Source: Propionibacteriaceae bacterium
GTDB lineage: Bacteria; Actinomycetota; Actinomycetes; Propionibacteriales; Propionibacteriaceae
Direction of reading: 5' to 3'
NCBI GenBank assembly: GCA_003153855.1
Contig: PMBM01000182.1
Span: 67,057 to 75,899, forward strand
Length of the DNA stretch: 8,843 nt
This document shows positions 1 through 5,952 of the stretch, piece after piece. The position numbers and the translations under genes were made by a program. Within the stretch, counting starts at the first letter, position 1. Every line of letters starts with the position of its first letter. A model generated the notes under the pieces. The model did no database searches. It was not told the DNA's origin and saw only the letters and a program-made list of their open reading frames with translations.

Positions 1-392
1 AGCCTCGTCAGGTCGTCGCTGCCGCCGCCGGGAAGGTGACGGGACCCCTTCGCGAAGTCGGCGCCGTCGACGAGCGCCGCGACGAAGGCCGGGATCTCGC
101 ACGGATCGGCCGATCCATCCGCGTCGAGGGTGACCAGGATGTCGCCGGTGGCTGCCTGCATGCCGCACACGAGGGCGTTGCCCTTGCCGCTGCGGGTCTG
201 CTGGATGATCTTGACCTCAGGGATCAGGTCTCGCGCTACCTCGATGGTGTCATCGGTCGAACCACCGTCCACCAGGAGGACTTCGCAACCCTCGGCGAGG
301 TCCGGGATGAGGACCTCGAGGTTGCGTGCTTCGTTCAGCGTCGGTAGGACGATAGAGACACGTGGATGTGCAAAGTTCCTGCCACCGAGCAT
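1..392 (-). CDS. Family 2 glycosyltransferase, polyprenyl-phosphate mannosyl/glucosyl type (N-terminal 130 codons; runs off the left edge)
   Basis: Reading the minus strand from the ATG at 392-390 gives 130 open codons to the window edge. The product starts with a GT-A nucleotide-binding fold: a strand VSIVLPTLNEARNL at residues 12-25, then LLVDGGSTDDT at 39-49 where the Asp and Ser contact the sugar nucleotide, and a DxD metal site in LDADGSADP (Asp90, Asp92). Residues 115-130 read KGSRHLPGGGSDDLTR, a signature of dolichol-phosphate mannose synthase-like enzymes, which move mannose or glucose from GDP/UDP-sugar to a polyprenyl phosphate at the inner membrane face. AGGAG lies 6 bases before the ATG and supports this start. 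Whether C-terminal membrane helices follow cannot be seen, so acceptor and sugar are undetermined. A 177-base spacer separates it from the upstream exporter gene on the same strand, so it probably has its own promoter. Confidence 0.88.
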   Translation of the reverse strand, partial: MLGGRNFAHPRVSIVLPTLNEARNLEVLIPDLAEGCEVLLVDGGSTDDTIEVARDLIPEVKIIQQTRSGKGNALVCGMQAATGDILVTLDADGSADPCEIPAFVAALVDGADFAKGSRHLPGGGSDDLTR

Positions 393-512
393 GGCTACTC
401 CTGTTAAGACTTCCCCAAGGCACCGCCCCCCACAGGCGGTATGAAAGCAAACGTACTCGACATCCAGAGATTCTGAAAGCCGGTCTCACAGAGGAAGTTT
501 TGGTTCCATCTA

Positions 513-543
513 GCCATGACAGGCTCAGCCACCCTGTCATGGC
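513..543 (-). terminator. Hairpin downstream of the exporter gene, probable terminator without a T-run
   Basis: GCCATGACAGG (513-523) and CCTGTCATGGC (533-543) form a perfect 11-bp stem with a 9-base loop. It starts 26 bases beyond the exporter stop codon, where the padR-exporter transcript would end. No T-tract follows on the minus strand, so it is not a classical intrinsic terminator; stem-only terminators are reported in actinobacteria. It could instead protect the mRNA 3' end. Confidence 0.55.
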
Positions 544-569
544 AGTGAAATGGCTCCGTTAAGCGGCCA

Positions 570-2087
570 TCAACGAAGGTGGCGCAAGTTCTCGAAGAAC
601 AGCGTCGCGACGAAGCCGATCAGCAGGACCGCGGCAGGCAGCACCATGGCGTCGCTGAGGGCCGACGAGAGGCCGTTCTTGACGAACTGGGGGAGCACCG
701 CGTTCGTACCGAACGACAGCGACGGACCCTGCGCGCCGGGAAGGTGCGCGGCGATACGGGACTCCATGAGGACCGCGATCGCGGCGGAACCGATGACCGA
801 TCCGACCTGACGCACGGTGTTGTAGACGCCCGAGCCGGACCCCGCAGCCTGTCGTGGCAGGTTGCGGTTGGCGCCAGTCGCCAGGGTGCCCCAGACGAAC
901 GAGCTGGAGATGCCGAGGAACAGTGCGGGCAGGAGGATCTGCCAGGTCGCGGAGGTCGGCGTCATGACCCGGGACAGCCAGAAGATCGTGGCGGCCATCC
1001 CCAGAAGGCCGATCCCCGAGAGGATGCGCGGATGTACGCGGTCCACGATCCGACCGGCGATCGGTGCGAACACGATGCTCGCGAGGGCCTGGGGCGCCAT
1101 GAGGAGCGCGGCGTGTGTCGGGTCGAGCCCACGTACCACCTGGGCATAGATCATGAACGGGAAGATCATCGCGGTGATGCTGAAGCCGACGGCCGTGATC
1201 GCGACCGACGAGACGCTGAAGTTGCGGTCGGCGAAGAGGCTCAGCGGTACGAGCGGCTCGCTCTTCTGACGCCACTGCCACCACACGAAGGCGACGAGCA
1301 GTACGACGCCGAGCACGATCAGCGCCGGCACGCTGATGATGCCGGTGATCTTGCCCCAGTTGTACGTCTCGCCCTCCTGGATGGCGAAGACGACGCAGAA
1401 CAGGCCGACCGCGCTCAGGACGACTCCGACCCAGTCGAACGTGTGGGTGTGGGTCGAGAGCTTGGGGACGAGGCGAGCGACCAGGATCACCGTCAGGATG
1501 CCGATCGGCACGTTGATGAGGAAGATCCACTCCCAGCCGGCGGAGTCGATGAGCAGACCGCCGACGATGGGGCCGACGAGAGCCGCGACGCCAGCGGTCG
1601 AGCCCCACAGCGCCATGGCGCCGCCGCGCTTCTGGGGCGGGAAGATCCGTGCGATGACGGTCATCGTCTGCGGCGACATCATCGAGCCGCCCAGGCCCTG
1701 GACGACACGCGCCACGATCAGCCAGCCGATGCCGAGGCCGAGCGTGCCCGTGAGTCCACACCAGGCAGACGACAGCGTGAAGACCACCAGGCCGATCATG
1801 TAGACCCGCTTGGGCCCGATCCGGTCGCCGAGGCGTCCGGTGATGAGCATCGGTACCGCGAAGGCGAGCAGGTACGCGCTGGTGACCCACACGACCGTGT
1901 CGATGCCGGTGTTGAACGCGCGCATCAGGGCAGGCGTCGCCACGGACACGATCGTCGAGTCCACCAGGATCATGAAGAACCCGAGGACGAGGGCCCAGAG
2001 TGCGGGCCACGCGTACTTGGGGACCTCGACCTGGTCGGGCGGCAGAGCGGCATATGAGTTCTGGGTCGTCACGTCGGCGTCGGCCAT
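570..2087 (-). CDS. MFS drug exporter, DHA2 (EmrB/QacA) family, 14 transmembrane segments
   Basis: This 505-residue protein is an integral membrane drug/H+ antiporter by family. I count 14 hydrophobic segments, roughly at residues 30-50, 64-83, 95-113, 118-140, 153-177, 185-207, 218-236, 249-270, 292-318, 326-344, 357-373, 381-402, 425-441 and 480-498, which matches the DHA2 group rather than the 12-helix DHA1 group. Family motifs are visible: VDSTIVSVATPAL in helix 1 (Asp43), motif A GRLGDRIGPKRV at 84-95 in the loop after helix 2, and the antiporter motif C region with GPIVGG at 172-177 in helix 5. Length is usual for the family. The reading frame extends upstream to 2132, but the ATG at 2087 is preferred because GGAG lies 7 bases before it and the longer N-terminus is charged and unlike the family. 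The start overlaps the padR 3' end by 19 bases, implying coupled translation and control by that regulator. The substrate cannot be read from sequence. Confidence 0.93.
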   Translation of the reverse strand: MADADVTTQNSYAALPPDQVEVPKYAWPALWALVLGFFMILVDSTIVSVATPALMRAFNTGIDTVVWVTSAYLLAFAVPMLITGRLGDRIGPKRVYMIGLVVFTLSSAWCGLTGTLGLGIGWLIVARVVQGLGGSMMSPQTMTVIARIFPPQKRGGAMALWGSTAGVAALVGPIVGGLLIDSAGWEWIFLINVPIGILTVILVARLVPKLSTHTHTFDWVGVVLSAVGLFCVVFAIQEGETYNWGKITGIISVPALIVLGVVLLVAFVWWQWRQKSEPLVPLSLFADRNFSVSSVAITAVGFSITAMIFPFMIYAQVVRGLDPTHAALLMAPQALASIVFAPIAGRIVDRVHPRILSGIGLLGMAATIFWLSRVMTPTSATWQILLPALFLGISSSFVWGTLATGANRNLPRQAAGSGSGVYNTVRQVGSVIGSAAIAVLMESRIAAHLPGAQGPSLSFGTNAVLPQFVKNGLSSALSDAMVLPAAVLLIGFVATLFFENLRHLR

Positions 2088-2626
2088 GTGAGGTCTCCGT
2101 TCTGTATCTGGTCGCGTAGGGCGGTCATCCACTCACGCTCGTGCTGCTGCTGTGAGGTCGCGTACGACCCGTACAACAGATAGATGTCGTCGACATTCCG
2201 GCTGTGGGCATCGGCCAACAAGGCCTCGTGCTCGGCGATCTGTCCGCCCAGGGCGGCGATCCTCGAGTCGAGGGCGGCGATCGCCTCGCTGGGCGTCAGG
2301 TTGTGCAGCTCCCCGATCCCGGCGTGGTCGGCCTGGGACAGCCGGGTCGGCGTGGCCAGGAGCTCGTACAGACGGCTGCGCATGCTCTCGCGGCCGCGGT
2401 CGAGGATCTCGTAGGTCGTGCGCTCGGGCCGGTTGCCGACGTGCTCCGCCTTCGTGGGGCGCACATAGCCCTTCTCCACGAGGCGTGACACCGCGTTGTA
2501 CAGGGAGCCGATGCTCACGGGCAGCGTGACGTCCTCGTGACGCTCCCGGAGTGTCTGCAGCATCTCGTACGGGTGCATCGGTCGTTCAACCAGCAGCGCA
2601 AGGACCGCCACGCCGACGGGTGGCAT
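2069..2626 (-). CDS. PadR-family transcriptional regulator, likely repressor of itself and the adjacent exporter
   Basis: The 185-residue product is a dimeric DNA-binding protein by family. Residues 4-80 form a winged helix: VGVAVLALLVERPMHPYEM (helix 1 and the conserved P-H-Y-E turn), the recognition helix region around GSLYNAVSRLVEKGYV (40-55), and the wing RTTYEILDRGRE (69-80). Residues about 110-175 are charged and helical, as in the C-terminal Vir_C-type dimerisation domain. The frame is open back to an ATG at 2665, but that codon lies upstream of the predicted transcription start and inside the palindrome, so the ATG at 2626 is chosen. It is preceded by AAAGGAG, though only 2 bases away, which is tight. 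Regulators of this family next to multidrug pumps (LmrR is the model) bind pump substrates and release the operator; the same is inferred here. The gene is first in a two-gene operon and overlaps the exporter start by 19 bases. Confidence 0.9.
   Translation of the reverse strand: MPPVGVAVLALLVERPMHPYEMLQTLRERHEDVTLPVSIGSLYNAVSRLVEKGYVRPTKAEHVGNRPERTTYEILDRGRESMRSRLYELLATPTRLSQADHAGIGELHNLTPSEAIAALDSRIAALGGQIAEHEALLADAHSRNVDDIYLLYGSYATSQQQHEREWMTALRDQIQNGDLTWPTPT
2095..2098 (-). promoter_or_regulatory. Ribosome binding site of the exporter gene, inside the padR 3' end
   Basis: GGAG on the minus strand lies 7 bases before the ATG at 2087 and within the last padR codons. It decides between the starts at 2132 and 2087 and fits translational coupling of the two genes. 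Confidence 0.65.
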
Positions 2627-2643
2627 GGCTCCTTTGTTCGCGA

Positions 2644-2669
2644 TTGAATGTTCCACGTAGAACATTCAA
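2644..2669. promoter_or_regulatory. 26-bp near-perfect palindrome over the padR -10/+1 region, candidate PadR operator
   Basis: TTGAATGTTC (2644-2653) and GAACATTCAA (2660-2669) are exact reverse complements around the spacer CACGTA, whose ACGT core is also symmetric; only one base pair (2654/2659) breaks symmetry. The ATGT...ACAT halves resemble the PadR-family box, though with 10 rather than the usual 8 bases between them. A related 12-base unit TTCAACGTGGAA (2665-2676) follows 14 bases after TTCCACGTAGAA (2651-2662), suggesting two stacked sites. The core also resembles a parS site (see findings). Confidence 0.65.
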
Positions 2670-2692
2670 CGTGGAAGTGGATGAACTGTCAA
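2664..2692 (-). promoter_or_regulatory. Promoter of the padR-exporter operon
   Basis: On the minus strand a perfect -35 TTGACA (2692-2687) is followed after exactly 17 bases by TTGAAT (2669-2664), which matches TATAAT at four of six positions including the key final T. Transcription would start near 2657, giving a leader of about 31 bases before the ATG at 2626. The -10 is inside the palindrome at 2644-2669, so repressor binding would block polymerase. It is the best sigma70-like promoter in the window. Confidence 0.7.
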
Positions 2693-2744
2693 TCCGGCGC
2701 CCGGCGGTTCCGGCTGCTCGCGCCACGCACACGCCCGCGGCCCG

Positions 2745-2789
2745 GCGCGGGTTTCCCACGCGCGGGTTTCCCACGCGCAGGTTTCTCAA
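2745..2789. repeat. Three tandem 15-base repeats, GCGCGGGTTTCCCAC
   Basis: Units at 2745-2759 and 2760-2774 are identical; the third, 2775-2789, differs at three bases. Each contains the small dyad GGG-TTT-CCC, and successive units allow GCGC/GCGC pairing. They lie in the padR-metG spacer outside any likely gene. The repeat is a multiple of three and gives a repeated AGFPR when read in the metG frame, but no start signal supports translation there. Function unknown. Confidence 0.75.
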
Positions 2790-2863
2790 GGGCCGAGGTC
2801 ATACCTGCACCCACCACACCGAATCTGGTGTGGGAGGTGCAGGTTTCACGACATCCCTTGGGA
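2784..2863. repeat. 80-base two-tier inverted repeat in the padR-metG spacer
   Basis: The inner arms ACCTGCACCCACCACACC (2803-2820) and GGTGTGGGAGGTGCAGGT (2827-2844) pair over 18 positions with two mismatches and a 6-base loop. An outer stem of nine pairs joins 2784-2792 with 2855-2863 (one G-U), with GTC/GAC (2798-2800 and 2850-2852) pairing between them. It overlaps the last bases of the third tandem repeat. It could be a structured RNA leader, a terminator, a small repeat element or a protein-binding site. No riboswitch, T-box or 6S consensus was recognised. Confidence 0.6.
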
Positions 2864-2940
2864 CACCGACGACTCAGGACGGAACCTCGTCCCACCGGCC
2901 AGGGGCGAATCTCCGCGAGAGGGTCAATGGCCCGACGCAC

Positions 2941-2946
2941 TAGGGT
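2941..2946 (+). promoter_or_regulatory. -10 element of metG, leaderless type
   Basis: TAGGGT fits the actinobacterial TANNNT -10 and lies 7 bases before the metG ATG, so transcription would begin at or next to the start codon. No convincing -35 is present at the expected distance. Confidence 0.5.
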
Positions 2947-2953
2947 TCTCACC

Positions 2954-4738
2954 ATGACTTCGCACGTTCTTGCTGCTGTTGCATGGCCCTATGCGAACGG
3001 CCCCCGCCACATCGGACACGTGTCCGGGTTCGGCGTCCCGTCGGACGTCTTCTCCCGCTACCAGCGGATGGCCGGCAAGAACGTGCTCATGGTGTCGGGC
3101 ACCGACGAGCACGGCACAGCGATCCAGGTGCAGGCCGACAAGGAGGGCCTCACGCCCCGACAGACGGCCGACAAGTACCACGGCGTCATCGCCCGCGACC
3201 TGCAGAACCTCGGTCTGACGTACGACCTGTACACGCGGACGACCACGCGGAACCACGCGGCGGTCGTGCAGGAGCTGTTCCGGGCGCTCCACGCCAACGG
3301 CTACATCGTCGCGAAGACCCAGCTCGGGGCGATGTCGCCCAGCACGGGCCGTACGCTCCCTGACCGCTACATCGAGGGCACCTGCCCGCACTGCGGCTAC
3401 GACGGTGCGCGAGGCGACCAGTGCGACAACTGCGGCCGGCAGCTGGACCCGATCGAGCTCAAGAACCCGAGATCGCGCATCAACGGCGAGACGCCGCAGT
3501 TCATCGAGTCCGAGCACCTGTTCCTCGACCTGCCCGCACTGTCCGAGGCCCTCGGCTCGTGGCTGGAGACCCGCCACGACTGGCGGCCGAACGTCCTCAA
3601 GTACAGCGCGAACCTCATCTCCGAGCTCCGCGCACGCCCGGTGACGCGTGACCTCGACTGGGGCATCCCGATCCCGGTCGACGGCTGGAAGGACCAGTCG
3701 ATGAAGCGCATCTACGTGTGGTTCGACGCGGTCGTCGGCTACCTGTCCGCCTCGATCGAGTGGGCACGCCGCAGCGGCGACCCCGAGGCCTGGCGCGAGT
3801 GGTGGACGAACCCCGACGCGGCCAGCTACTACTTCATGGGCAAGGACAACATCACCTTCCACTCGGTGATCTGGCCTGCGATGCTGCTCGGCGCGAACGG
3901 CCAGGGCTCCCGCGGCGGAACCCCGAGCGCGTTCGGCACGCTCCAGCTGCCGACCGAGATCGTCTCCAGCGAATACCTCACGCAGTCCGGCTCGAAGTTC
4001 TCGACCTCGCGCAGCACGGTGCTGTACGTGGGGGACTTCCTCGCCGAGTACGGACCCGACGCGCTCCGCTACTTCATCTCCGTCGCAGGTCCCGAGAGCC
4101 AGGACGCGGACTTCACGTGGGACGAGTTCGTACGTCGCACCAACACCGAGCTCGTCAACGAGTGGGGCAACCTCGTCAACCGCTCCATCTCCATGGCGCA
4201 CAGACAAGTGGGCACGATCCCGACGGCCGGCACGCTCACGGACTCCGACGCGACCCTGCTCGCCGCCTCGGCCGGCGCGTTCACGACGGTCGGCACCCTC
4301 CTCGAGCGCTGTCGGTTCAAGGCGGCCATCTCCGAGTCGATGCGGATCGTGAGCCTCGCGAACAAGTACCTGTCCGAGCAGGAGCCCTGGAAGCTCAAGG
4401 ACGACACCGCGCGGCGGGACACCGTGCTCAACACCGCGCTGCAGGTCGTCTCCGACGCGAACACGATGCTCACGCCGTTCCTGCCGCACGCCTCGCAGAA
4501 GATCCACGAGGCTCTCGGCGGCACCGGTGTGTGGGCTGCGCAGCCCGACCTGGTCGAGGTCGACGAAGAGGGCGGGCCTTCGTACCCGGTCCTCACCGGC
4601 GACTACACCGCTCAGCAGGCGCACTGGGGGTCGACCCCGCTGCCCGTGGGTCGCCCGTTGGCCAAGCCGAGCCCGTTGTTCACCAAGCTCGACGACACCC
4701 TCGGAGAGACGGGCCCGAGCTGGGCCCCGATCGGCTGA
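2954..4738 (+). CDS. metG: Methionyl-tRNA synthetase
   Basis: This cytosolic class I aminoacyl-tRNA synthetase joins methionine to tRNA-Met using ATP. The 594-residue product begins [20 protein letters not shown] with the HIGH signature intact at residues 19-22, followed by GTDEHG (49-54). A CP-domain zinc knuckle has four cysteines (144, 147, 157, 160). The second ATP motif is KFSTSR at 348-353, a variant of KMSKS that keeps the first Lys and both Ser positions. The C-terminal part from about 390 ([15 protein letters not shown]) is the anticodon-binding helix bundle. Length fits synthetases without the extra C-terminal tRNA-binding domain. The frame is open back to 2648, but that extension is low-complexity and passes through the repeats; the ATG at 2954 matches the family N-terminus and has TAGGGT seven bases before it. 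An in-frame ATG at 2927 behind GAGAGGG is a less likely alternative. A NUDIX gene follows after 4 bases. Confidence 0.97.
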   Translation: MTSHVLAAVAWPYANGPRHIGHVSGFGVPSDVFSRYQRMAGKNVLMVSGTDEHGTAIQVQADKEGLTPRQTADKYHGVIARDLQNLGLTYDLYTRTTTRNHAAVVQELFRALHANGYIVAKTQLGAMSPSTGRTLPDRYIEGTCPHCGYDGARGDQCDNCGRQLDPIELKNPRSRINGETPQFIESEHLFLDLPALSEALGSWLETRHDWRPNVLKYSANLISELRARPVTRDLDWGIPIPVDGWKDQSMKRIYVWFDAVVGYLSASIEWARRSGDPEAWREWWTNPDAASYYFMGKDNITFHSVIWPAMLLGANGQGSRGGTPSAFGTLQLPTEIVSSEYLTQSGSKFSTSRSTVLYVGDFLAEYGPDALRYFISVAGPESQDADFTWDEFVRRTNTELVNEWGNLVNRSISMAHRQVGTIPTAGTLTDSDATLLAASAGAFTTVGTLLERCRFKAAISESMRIVSLANKYLSEQEPWKLKDDTARRDTVLNTALQVVSDANTMLTPFLPHASQKIHEALGGTGVWAAQPDLVEVDEEGGPSYPVLTGDYTAQQAHWGSTPLPVGRPLAKPSPLFTKLDDTLGETGPSWAPIG

Positions 4739-4742
4739 GCCG

Positions 4743-5231
4743 GTGGCCATCCCGGACTTCGTCCTCTCGCTGCGCGAGAAGATCGGCACCGAGCCCCTGT
4801 GGCTGTCGGGCGTGACCGCCGTCGTCGTCAAGGACGACCAGGTCCTGCTCGTCCAACGCGCCGACAACGGCGCCTGGACACCCGTGACGGGCATCGTCGA
4901 CCCGGGGGAGCAACCGGCGGACGCGGCGGTACGCGAGGTGGCCGAGGAGGCAGGCGTACAGGCAGAGCCCCTGCGGCTCGCCCAGGTCGACGTGACCGAC
5001 ATGGTTGTCTACGAGAACGGCGACCGGTCCCAGTACATCGACCACGTCTTCCGGATGCGCTGGGTCGAGGGCGACCCCTACCCGGCGGACGGCGAGAACA
5101 CGGAGGCCGCCTGGTTCCCGCTCGACGCCCGCCCGCCGATGTCGGAGGAGATGACCGGACGGATCGAGGCGGCACTCTCCGAACGGCCGAGCGCGCACTT
5201 CCGTTGGGCCGGGGAGGCCCGAGAGGGCTAG
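4743..5231 (+). CDS. NUDIX hydrolase
   Basis: The 162-residue product carries a complete Nudix box at residues 50-72: Gly50, Glu56, then REVAEEAGV at 64-72, matching G-x5-E-x7-REUxEExGU with all metal-binding glutamates present. Such enzymes hydrolyse a nucleoside diphosphate linked to another group, in the cytosol with Mg2+. Strands before the box (SGVTAVVVKDDQVLLVQRAD) and the following beta segments complete a standard single-domain fold; the substrate cannot be told. The start is the GTG at 4743, 4 bases after the metG stop. There is no clear Shine-Dalgarno or TANNNT, so it is probably translated from the metG transcript by coupling. The N-terminal residues about 1-20 (IPDFVLSLREKIG) precede the fold and are common in actinobacterial members. 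Its TAG stop overlaps that of the convergent lipoprotein gene. Confidence 0.92.
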   Translation: MAIPDFVLSLREKIGTEPLWLSGVTAVVVKDDQVLLVQRADNGAWTPVTGIVDPGEQPADAAVREVAEEAGVQAEPLRLAQVDVTDMVVYENGDRSQYIDHVFRMRWVEGDPYPADGENTEAAWFPLDARPPMSEEMTGRIEAALSERPSAHFRWAGEAREG

Positions 5232-5866
5232 ACGCGCTGGGCGAGCCAGGACGCGTACGAGATCAGGTCGCTCTTGTACGGGCTCTCGCCGTTCGGCTTC
5301 GACGTACGGTTCACCGTCACCAGACGGCCGTGGTGCACGAAGCTCACCCACTCGCCGGGCGTCTCGTTCGTCGTGGGGCAGTACCACCCCTTCGCCGATC
5401 CCAGGTCGACCGCTTCGCCCTTGCCGTACGTCGGCAGGCACGTCGTCGTCTGTCGCGTCGTGAAGAACGGGCTCGTGTCGGGCATGACGAGGATCGTGGC
5501 CTCCTGCTCGGCCTCGGGGCTCGCGTAGAGGCACCCCAGGCCCGGCCAGACCCGGTCCTCCTCCTGCGCCTGCGCCTCGGTCGTCGGCATCGGCACCGCC
5601 GACGCGGGCGTGGAGACGGTGGTCCCCGTGGTCGCCACGCCCAACAGGGCGAGCCCCTCGGCATCGCTCACCACGGAGCAGTCGGTGGGGATGACGCCGT
5701 CAGCGAGCGCCTTCGTCGACGATGTGGTCGTTGTCGAGGTCGTAGGGCTGGCGGCAGCTCCGGACGTGGCGCCGGCCGCTGGTGCAGTACTCGAGCTGCT
5801 CGAGCTGCAACCGCCCACCGCGGCCAGTACGAGGCAGGCAGCCACGGCGGCGAAGCGGCGCATCAT
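5228..5866 (-). CDS. Putative secreted lipoprotein, possibly DUF3558-like
   Basis: The 212-residue product has a lipoprotein signal: MMRRF, a hydrophobic stretch AAVAACLVLAAV, and a VGGC lipobox with Cys20 as the lipidated residue. It is followed by a Ser/Thr/Ala-rich linker (21-53), the usual flexible tether of actinobacterial lipoproteins. The globular part has four cysteines (63, 112, 143, 163), enough for two disulfides outside the cell. The segment DCSVVSDAEGLALLG (62-76) followed by GLGCLYAS (109-116) recalls DUF3558-type lipoproteins, which open with a Cys-x2-LL-type motif, but the match is by eye and weak. No enzyme motif is seen. Two Met codons begin the frame; the first, at 5866, is 6 bases after TAGCCT and is chosen. 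The gene is convergent with the NUDIX gene and shares a CTAG with it. Confidence 0.82.
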   Translation of the reverse strand: MMRRFAAVAACLVLAAVGGCSSSSSSTAPAAGATSGAAASPTTSTTTTSSTKALADGVIPTDCSVVSDAEGLALLGVATTGTTVSTPASAVPMPTTEAQAQEEDRVWPGLGCLYASPEAEQEATILVMPDTSPFFTTRQTTTCLPTYGKGEAVDLGSAKGWYCPTTNETPGEWVSFVHHGRLVTVNRTSKPNGESPYKSDLISYASWLAQRV

Positions 5867-5872
5867 GGGAAG

Positions 5873-5901
5873 AGGCTAGTGCCGACGGTCGGCCATGCCA
5901 G
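5873..5901 (-). promoter_or_regulatory. Promoter of the lipoprotein gene, leaderless type
   Basis: On the minus strand CTGGCA (5901-5896, four of six matches to TTGACA) is followed after 17 bases by TAGCCT (5878-5873). The ATG at 5866 begins 6 bases later, where transcription is expected to start. Confidence 0.5.
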
Positions 5902-5952
5902 GGTCGAACGTCCGCACACGTAGCCGATGACGGCGAGCCGCCCAGCCTTCCG

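Noticed and set aside
422..440. Hairpin ACCGCC/GGCGGT in the leader of the glycosyltransferase gene, and a TACGTT at 450-455 (minus) as its -10.
   Set aside because: The stem is only 6 bp and the hexamer lacks a usable -35; either may be real but evidence is too thin to annotate.
559..2057. Long frames on both strands across the exporter gene, up to 492 residues.
   Set aside because: They are GC-rich shadows, full of Arg, Asp and Pro with no motifs, while the exporter frame has clear membrane segments and family motifs.
2627..2665. An upstream start for padR at 2665, adding 13 residues.
   Set aside because: It lies upstream of the predicted transcription start and has no ribosome binding site; PadR proteins begin about where the ATG at 2626 does.
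2860..2910. A T-box riboswitch before metG, suggested by the GGACG-GAACCT-CGTCC hairpin (2877-2892).
   Set aside because: The conserved T-box AGGGTGGnACCGCG and a TGGN acceptor-pairing bulge are absent, and the likely promoter lies further downstream.
2648..2953. An N-terminal extension of metG by 102 residues starting [10 protein letters not shown].
   Set aside because: The start lies inside the palindrome, has no ribosome binding site, and the sequence is repeat-derived (AGFPR repeats) with no synthetase homology; the family N-terminus begins at 2954.
2924..5002. A 692-codon minus-strand frame opposite metG.
   Set aside because: Arg/Val/Ala-rich shadow of the metG codons, with no domain signature and crossing two real genes.
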